Positions 9,001 through 10,676 of a stretch of 10,676 nt of DNA are shown here, piece by piece (the stretch's first letter is position 1; each line of letters opens with the position of its first letter). The stretch lies in the NCBI GenBank assembly GCA_016867055.1, contig VGKN01000030.1:1-10676 (forward strand). The letters run 5' to 3'. Source of the DNA: Candidatus Omnitrophota bacterium. Its GTDB lineage: Bacteria > Omnitrophota > Koll11 > VGKN01. The position numbers were made by a program, and so were the translations under genes. The notes under the pieces are model-generated. The model saw only the letters and a program-made list of their open reading frames with translations. It did not search any database and was not told the origin of the DNA.

Positions 9001-10676
9001 TATAAATTACTAATGCCTCTCCTAAATCCCCTAATTCTATATAACAGTTTGCTAAATCTTCTAATCTATCCACACTATTAGGCTCAAGTTCCACCAATTT
9101 TTTGAGACAGCTTATACGCGAATCAATGTATTTAGTCATATTAATACTTATCAACGCCTCGTATACCGTAATAAGGAGCTCAAGGCTGTCTATTTCCTCT
9201 AACTTACCCTTAGCGACATCTAAATATACCTTAAAAACCCCTTCCGCTTGTTTAAAATAGCCTAACTTTTTATAAATATCCTTTTCTTCGCTGGCGGCTA
9301 ACCCCAAATAGATTCGTCCAATACTTTCAAGAACCCTCATCAAATAAGAGAGGGCATCTTCAAATTTAGGATTAACCCCTAATATTCCCTCAAAGATTTC
9401 TTGAGCCCTTCTTAATTCCCCTATTTTATCAAGCCCTGATTTCCCCTTTGCTAAATAAACATAACACCAACCAATCCTCTGCCTGCTTTTTAACTTTAAG
9501 GGCTCGGACTCAGAAGGAACAAGCTCAATTACCCTCATAAACTCTGTTATGGCTTCGTCTGTTCTACCAAAAACCCGATAAAATTCCCCGAGCCAGTAGT
9601 GACATTCGGGGTTGTTGCCATTTAACGCTATCGCCCTTTTGAGCATATCCTCAGTTGATTCTTTACGCCTCTCCTTTATCATCTCTTCTTTAGCCTCATC
9701 TCCCCCTTCAGCCCCATACCCTGATTCCCTATCTGCAATTTCGCTATACCATTTGAAATACATCCTTGCCAAACCATAATACACCAAAGAGGCAATGCGT
9801 GGGTCAGCCAATAATTCCCCTTCGTCACTTAAGCTAAGGAAATATTCAAATACATCTACTACCCCTATTGAATCCTCTCCAGCATCTATCAACCTCTCGA
9901 TGAGTTCACGGAAACTATCATAGCCCTCCCTCTGTCTTTCCATAAGCGCCTTGACCAAGATATTGACAGAGCCCTCTCTTAAAAGTTTATTAATATCTCC
10001 TGGATTTAACTTAGCCGGAACCTCTATCCTTGAAAGCGACTCAGCGTCAAACCTAAGACCCTCGGGAATATATCTTTCTCCGAGGAAAAAACCCCTATAT
10101 CTGCGAGCATGCCCGTCCTTTAGTTTTGTAAATTTGTCATTTAAATCTGTGTATTGTTCCGGAAAGTTTTTAAATAGTTTTGTTAGTTTTTCTTTTGGTT
10201 TAAGATTTAAGACCTCTAAGCAAAATACAAAATAGGCAATTATATTGGTAGAGGGCTTATCTCTGCCAAGTTCTGTTAAATAACTATCTATTAAATACGG
10301 GATTCTTTCATCGGGTGGAAGCGTTGGAATTTCTTCCGTCATCCTTATTAATCTAAATGAAGGTGCGTCACTGCCTTCCTTCTCTGGAAACAGGAAATTA
10401 AATAACGCCCTGAAGTATTTTGGATTAAGATAGAACAGTAGCCCAAGATAGCCCCTCTGCTCGGAATCAGCATATCGCATAAAATCGTAAACAACCCCAA
10501 ATCTATCCCCTACAAAAGGCCCTATTGTTTCAATGACTTTAAATAACCCCTCTTCTTTAACAAACTGCGCAATATATCCCTTATTATCTGGATCAAGCAG
10601 TCTGGCAAATCTTTCAATGTTTTCAACATTTCTCACCAAGAAATCTATCTGTTCAACACGAGATATTAATTTAAAA
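1..10676 (-). CDS. Giant multidomain protein, internal fragment open at both ends (at least 3,558 residues)
   Basis: Triplets starting at plus position 2 and running to 10675 contain no TTA, CTA or TCA, so the minus strand is open for 3,558 codons. With three stops in 64 codons, chance would give this about once in 10^74. The translation is protein-like throughout: long amphipathic helices, recognisable TPR units, a perfect Walker A motif, a GNAT coenzyme-A loop and several Pro/Ala linkers. No start or stop codon falls in the window, so the true length and terminal domains are unknown. I do not recognise a named family for the whole protein. The mixture of helical scaffold and catalytic-type folds joined by flexible linkers suggests an intracellular modular megaprotein; its cellular role cannot be stated from this piece. 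Giant genes like this are known from Omnitrophota, the lineage I consider most likely. Polyketide or peptide synthetase motifs and adhesin-type beta repeats are absent. Confidence 0.97.
83..133 (-). other. Pro-rich linker E (residues 3515-3531)
   Basis: Seven prolines occur in seventeen residues (3515-3531), with Val, Arg, Glu and Ala. After it the chain turns to D-Y-L-A-K-Y-P-N-V-P-V-L-V-F-D-P at the window edge, which looks like the first helix and strand of another alpha/beta domain lying mostly outside the window. Confidence 0.65.
134..721 (-). other. Mixed alpha/beta tail of the CheD-like region and helix pair (residues 3319-3514)
   Basis: Downstream of the CheD-like fold, about residues 3319-3400 alternate short strands and helices (I-V-V-I-L-N-A-K at 3371-3378, then T-L-T-L-K-L-T-D at 3388-3395). 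From about 3420 the chain is helical, with one TPR-like hairpin, A-E-N-S-Y-A-D-G-R-L-G-E-A-I-D-A-L at 3454-3470. A hydrophobic strand, I-M-V-I-A-G-A-D, follows at 3479-3486. No family is recognised. Confidence 0.45.
722..1126 (-). other. Probable CheD-like domain (residues 3184-3318), possibly without the catalytic Cys
   Basis: CheD is a small chemoreceptor glutamine deamidase with a Cys-His pair. This segment follows the CheD order: an N-terminal strand, a strand with A-I-A-C-G-L-Y (3208-3214), H-M-H (3224-3226), a helix, a strand into Y-G-F-I-G-G (3256-3261), a helix starting V-K-A-V, then paired strands ending V-L-Y-D-T-K-R-K-V-R-I. Against my recollection of Thermotoga CheD, the N-terminal half aligns without a gap. 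In that register Ala3208 falls where the catalytic Cys sits, Cys3211 is three residues later, and His3224 and His3226 bracket the catalytic His. So the fold may be kept while the chemistry is lost or changed. The match is from memory and other alpha/beta folds remain possible. Confidence 0.45.
1460..1555 (-). other. Pro/Ala linker D (residues 3041-3072)
   Basis: This flexible segment is rich in Pro, Ala, Glu and Val. Its core P-Q-S-K-A-K-P-A-A-A-S-P (3043-3054) repeats that of linker A about 1,700 residues upstream. The second half (V-P-G-E-E-T-V-A-P-P-E-V-E) is acidic. It separates the unrecognised module from the region carrying the CheD-like domain. Confidence 0.75.
1562..2173 (-). other. 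Unrecognised module (residues 2835-3038)
   Basis: This stretch differs from the solenoid upstream. It contains two similar-looking hydrophobic, glycine-containing segments that each lead into aromatic residues: F-I-A-L-L-L-G followed by I-F-Y-S-Y (about 2839-2854), and I-L-A-I-G-V-L-L-G followed by A-K-F-Y-H (about 2967-2984). Near the end is a strand, I-V-V-V-S-A-P (3002-3008), then a basic helix with S-G-R-K-S and a tryptophan (3011-3019). The segment stops at a Pro/Ala linker, which supports it being a discrete domain. I cannot name a family. The hydrophobic segments are too short and too interrupted to be convincing membrane helices. Confidence 0.45.
2174..3670 (-). other. Long helical solenoid, second half (residues 2336-2834)
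   Basis: About 500 residues, again mostly amphipathic helix, lie between the Pro-rich hinge and the unrecognised module at about 2835. Aromatic clusters (W-L-H-I-A-K-Y near 2427-2433, W-Y-E-R-W near 2534-2538) look like packing residues in helix pairs. A short possible strand pair around 2679-2691 (R-V-I-G-V-I-G-Y-K-G-V-T-I) is the only obviously non-helical part. No enzyme motif or known repeat family is evident. Helical scaffold is inferred from composition and spacing only. Confidence 0.45.
3671..3703 (-). other. Short Pro-rich hinge (residues 2325-2335)
   Basis: A-L-P-S-P-E-P-T-V-E-E interrupts the helical scaffold. It is much shorter than the other linkers and may simply be a loop between two solenoid blocks. 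Confidence 0.4.
3716..5350 (-). other. Long helical solenoid, first half (residues 1776-2320)
   Basis: About 545 residues are almost entirely amphipathic helix with short turns. A strongly charged helix at about 1799-1838 has heptad-like Leu/Ile spacing and could form a short coiled coil. Hairpins such as A-V-E-N-R-D-F-E-K-A-Q-G-L-I near 1989-2002 look like divergent TPR-type or HEAT-type units. An octapeptide G-L-K-D-E-G-F-D at 2025-2032 recurs as G-L-K-D-K-G-L-D at 2360-2367. There is no catalytic motif. I infer a structural scaffold. Confidence 0.5.
5351..5434 (-). other. Pro/Ala/Thr linker C (residues 1748-1775) after the GNAT-like domain
   Basis: About 28 residues are dominated by Pro, Ala and Thr (A-P-T-I-P-T-P-A-P-T-A-P-A in its core), preceded by an acidic Ser/Glu/Asp/Lys stretch. 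The plus strand here is conspicuously GC-rich (GGCGGGGGCTGTGGGGGC). It separates the GNAT-like module from the long helical region downstream. Confidence 0.75.
5501..6187 (-). other. GNAT-like acyltransferase domain (residues 1497-1725)
   Basis: GNAT proteins transfer an acyl group from acyl-CoA to an amine. This segment has the family's coenzyme-A loop, R-K-R-G-I-G at 1647-1652, matching [QR]-x-x-G-x-[GA], followed by the usual helix (R-A-M-M-E-F). Downstream are a strand, F-N-N-E-S at 1674-1678 (the usual Asn after the fourth strand), a helix, and V-G-Y-K-L-V-E then Y-Y-E-L at about 1700-1715, resembling the G-[FY] and final strand of the fold. The N-terminal half is mixed alpha/beta and longer than in a minimal 150-residue GNAT. 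The acceptor is unknown. Pro/Ala linkers on both sides suggest a free-standing module. Loss of activity cannot be excluded because no catalytic base is obvious. Confidence 0.6.
6254..6301 (-). other. Pro/Ala linker B (residues 1459-1474) before the GNAT-like domain
   Basis: Residues 1459-1474 are made almost only of Ala, Pro, Val, Gly, Lys, Gln and Thr, ending A-A-V-P-V-I. The underlying DNA is locally rich in GGC and GGG triplets on the plus strand. It marks the upstream boundary of the GNAT-like module. Confidence 0.7.
6302..6559 (-). other. Small helical unit between linkers (residues 1373-1458)
   Basis: About 85 residues between two Pro/Ala linkers form three or four amphipathic helices. 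Spacing such as A-Y-D-L-L-M-E-G-L-L-G followed by I-E-K-A-I-N-V-L-K-Q-L is TPR-like. It is probably a small independently folded helical spacer. No family is recognised. Confidence 0.5.
6602..6652 (-). other. Pro/Ala linker A (residues 1342-1358) after the NTPase domain
   Basis: This low-complexity segment alternates Pro, Ala and Lys and is locally GC-rich compared with its flanks. It probably acts as a flexible tether. Its core, P-Q-A-K-A-K-P-A-P-A-T-P (1347-1358), matches nine of twelve residues of the linker at 1514..1549, although the codons have diverged. Confidence 0.75.
6662..7153 (-). other. P-loop NTPase domain (residues 1175-1338), possibly HPr-kinase/PEPCK-like
   Basis: A hydrophobic strand leads into a textbook Walker A loop, G-R-S-G-S-G-K-S, at residues 1204-1211, so nucleotide triphosphate binding is expected. 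After the loop come a short helix, an L-S-E-D segment at 1229-1232, a G-L-G-A-V-G-Q-P turn at about 1242-1249, and a hydrophobic strand ending in Asp (L-I-V-F-L-D, 1259-1264) that could be the Walker B strand. The order GRSG-x-GKS, then an acidic S/A-D/E-D segment, then a strand is like HPr kinase/phosphorylase and its PEPCK-like relatives, in which the acidic segment helps bind metal. A shikimate-kinase or GTPase-type fold is not excluded. The domain ends at a Pro/Ala linker. The P-loop is certain to my eye; the subfamily is tentative. Confidence 0.8.
7043..7066 (-). other. Walker A motif (residues 1204-1211)
   Basis: The minus-strand codons spell G-R-S-G-S-G-K-S, an exact match to G-x4-G-K-[ST], preceded by the hydrophobic strand A-I-L-I-I. 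Lys1210 and Ser1211 are the residues expected to contact the nucleotide phosphates and the magnesium ion. All key residues are intact, so nothing suggests a degenerate NTPase. Confidence 0.9.
7154..8995 (-). other. Long unassigned helical region (residues 561-1174)
   Basis: About 600 residues lie between the TPR block and the P-loop domain. Most of it is predicted helix by eye. A short segment near residues 659-678 (a hydrophobic strand, a D-G turn, then a strand) and another near 719-738 look strand-like and may mark a small embedded alpha/beta unit. A single TPR-like hairpin is visible near 1004-1026 (E-E-I-G-D-Y-Q-R-A-I-Q). A tryptophan- and tyrosine-rich patch lies at about 899-918. I recognise no catalytic motif. 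The last part, about 1139-1174, has two tryptophan-rich helices leading into the NTPase domain and may belong to it structurally. Confidence 0.45.
8996..9688 (-). other. TPR-containing solenoid (residues 330-560)
   Basis: Tetratricopeptide repeats form helix hairpins that bind partner proteins. One repeat, at residues about 356-387, fits the 34-residue TPR pattern closely: L362 and G363 (positions 7 and 8), Y366 (11), G370 (15), A375 (20), F379 (24) and P387 (32). A second at about 535-560 has L541, A542, Y545, G549, A554 and Y558 in the same spacing, and it follows a helix ending in L-E-P (P532), as a preceding TPR would. The repeats between them are degenerate. Within the giant protein this block probably serves as a scaffold or docking surface; the partner is unknown. 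Confidence 0.8.
9689..10675 (-). other. Helical N-terminal part of the fragment (residues 1-329)
   Basis: This opening stretch has no motif I recognise. It reads as a succession of amphipathic alpha helices with aromatic-rich turns, for example around residues 59-98, and it has no strand-rich domain. It runs directly into the TPR units that follow, so it may be the upstream part of the same alpha solenoid. A charged, glycine- and glutamate-rich loop at about residues 319-335 separates it from the first clear TPR. The family is unknown; only the coding status and the helical character are well supported. Confidence 0.5.

Noticed and set aside
1..10676. Polyketide or nonribosomal peptide synthetase as the explanation for the large gene
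   Set aside because: No adenylation, ketosynthase or condensation motif and no carrier-protein serine site was seen anywhere in the frame.
1..10676. Giant surface adhesin or RTX-type protein
   Set aside because: The chain is mostly helix-forming, with no tandem Ig-like, cadherin or calcium-binding nonapeptide repeats.
1..10676. Intergenic signals (promoter, terminator, tRNA, CRISPR, insertion sequence)
   Set aside because: Every base is within the open frame. No direct-repeat array, inverted-repeat-bounded element or RNA-like fold stood out on reading either strand.

Overview
The whole 10.7 kb window is the interior of one protein-coding gene on the minus strand. Reading the minus strand in the frame whose codons occupy plus-strand positions 2..10675, there are 3,558 consecutive codons with no stop. 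Neither the start nor the stop codon lies in the window, so the protein is longer than 3,558 residues. I found no intergenic space, RNA gene, mobile element, promoter or terminator. Residue numbers below count from the first complete codon at the upstream (high-coordinate) edge; residue k occupies plus positions 10676-3k to 10678-3k.

The base composition is moderately AT-rich by eye, all six leucine codons are used, and the protein is rich in Leu, Glu, Lys, Ile and Ala. This suggests a bacterium. A cytoplasmic-looking multidomain giant protein of this kind recalls the giant genes reported from Omnitrophota (former OP3) and related PVC-type lineages. That placement is an inference from style, not from a marker gene.

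Layout in protein order, from high to low coordinates: (1) a helical region, residues 1-329; (2) a TPR-containing solenoid, about 330-560; (3) a long helical region, about 561-1174; (4) a P-loop NTPase domain with a perfect Walker A motif, about 1175-1338, perhaps HPr-kinase/PEPCK-like; (5) a Pro/Ala linker, a short helical pair and a second linker, about 1339-1474; (6) a GNAT-like acetyltransferase fold, about 1497-1725; (7) a third Pro/Ala linker, 1748-1775; (8) about 1,060 residues of mainly helical solenoid broken by a short Pro-rich hinge near 2325-2335; (9) an unrecognised module, about 2835-3038; (10) a Pro/Ala linker, 3041-3072, whose core repeats that of the linker after the P-loop domain; (11) a probable CheD-like domain, about 3184-3318, with an alanine at the position expected for the catalytic cysteine; (12) a mixed region ending in a helix pair and a final Pro-rich linker, 3515-3531, before the window ends.

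The overall picture is a modular, probably intracellular megaprotein: catalytic-type folds (nucleotide binding, acyltransfer, CheD-like) are separated by flexible Pro/Ala linkers and embedded in helical scaffold. No signal peptide can be assessed because the N-terminus is missing, and no convincing membrane segment was seen.
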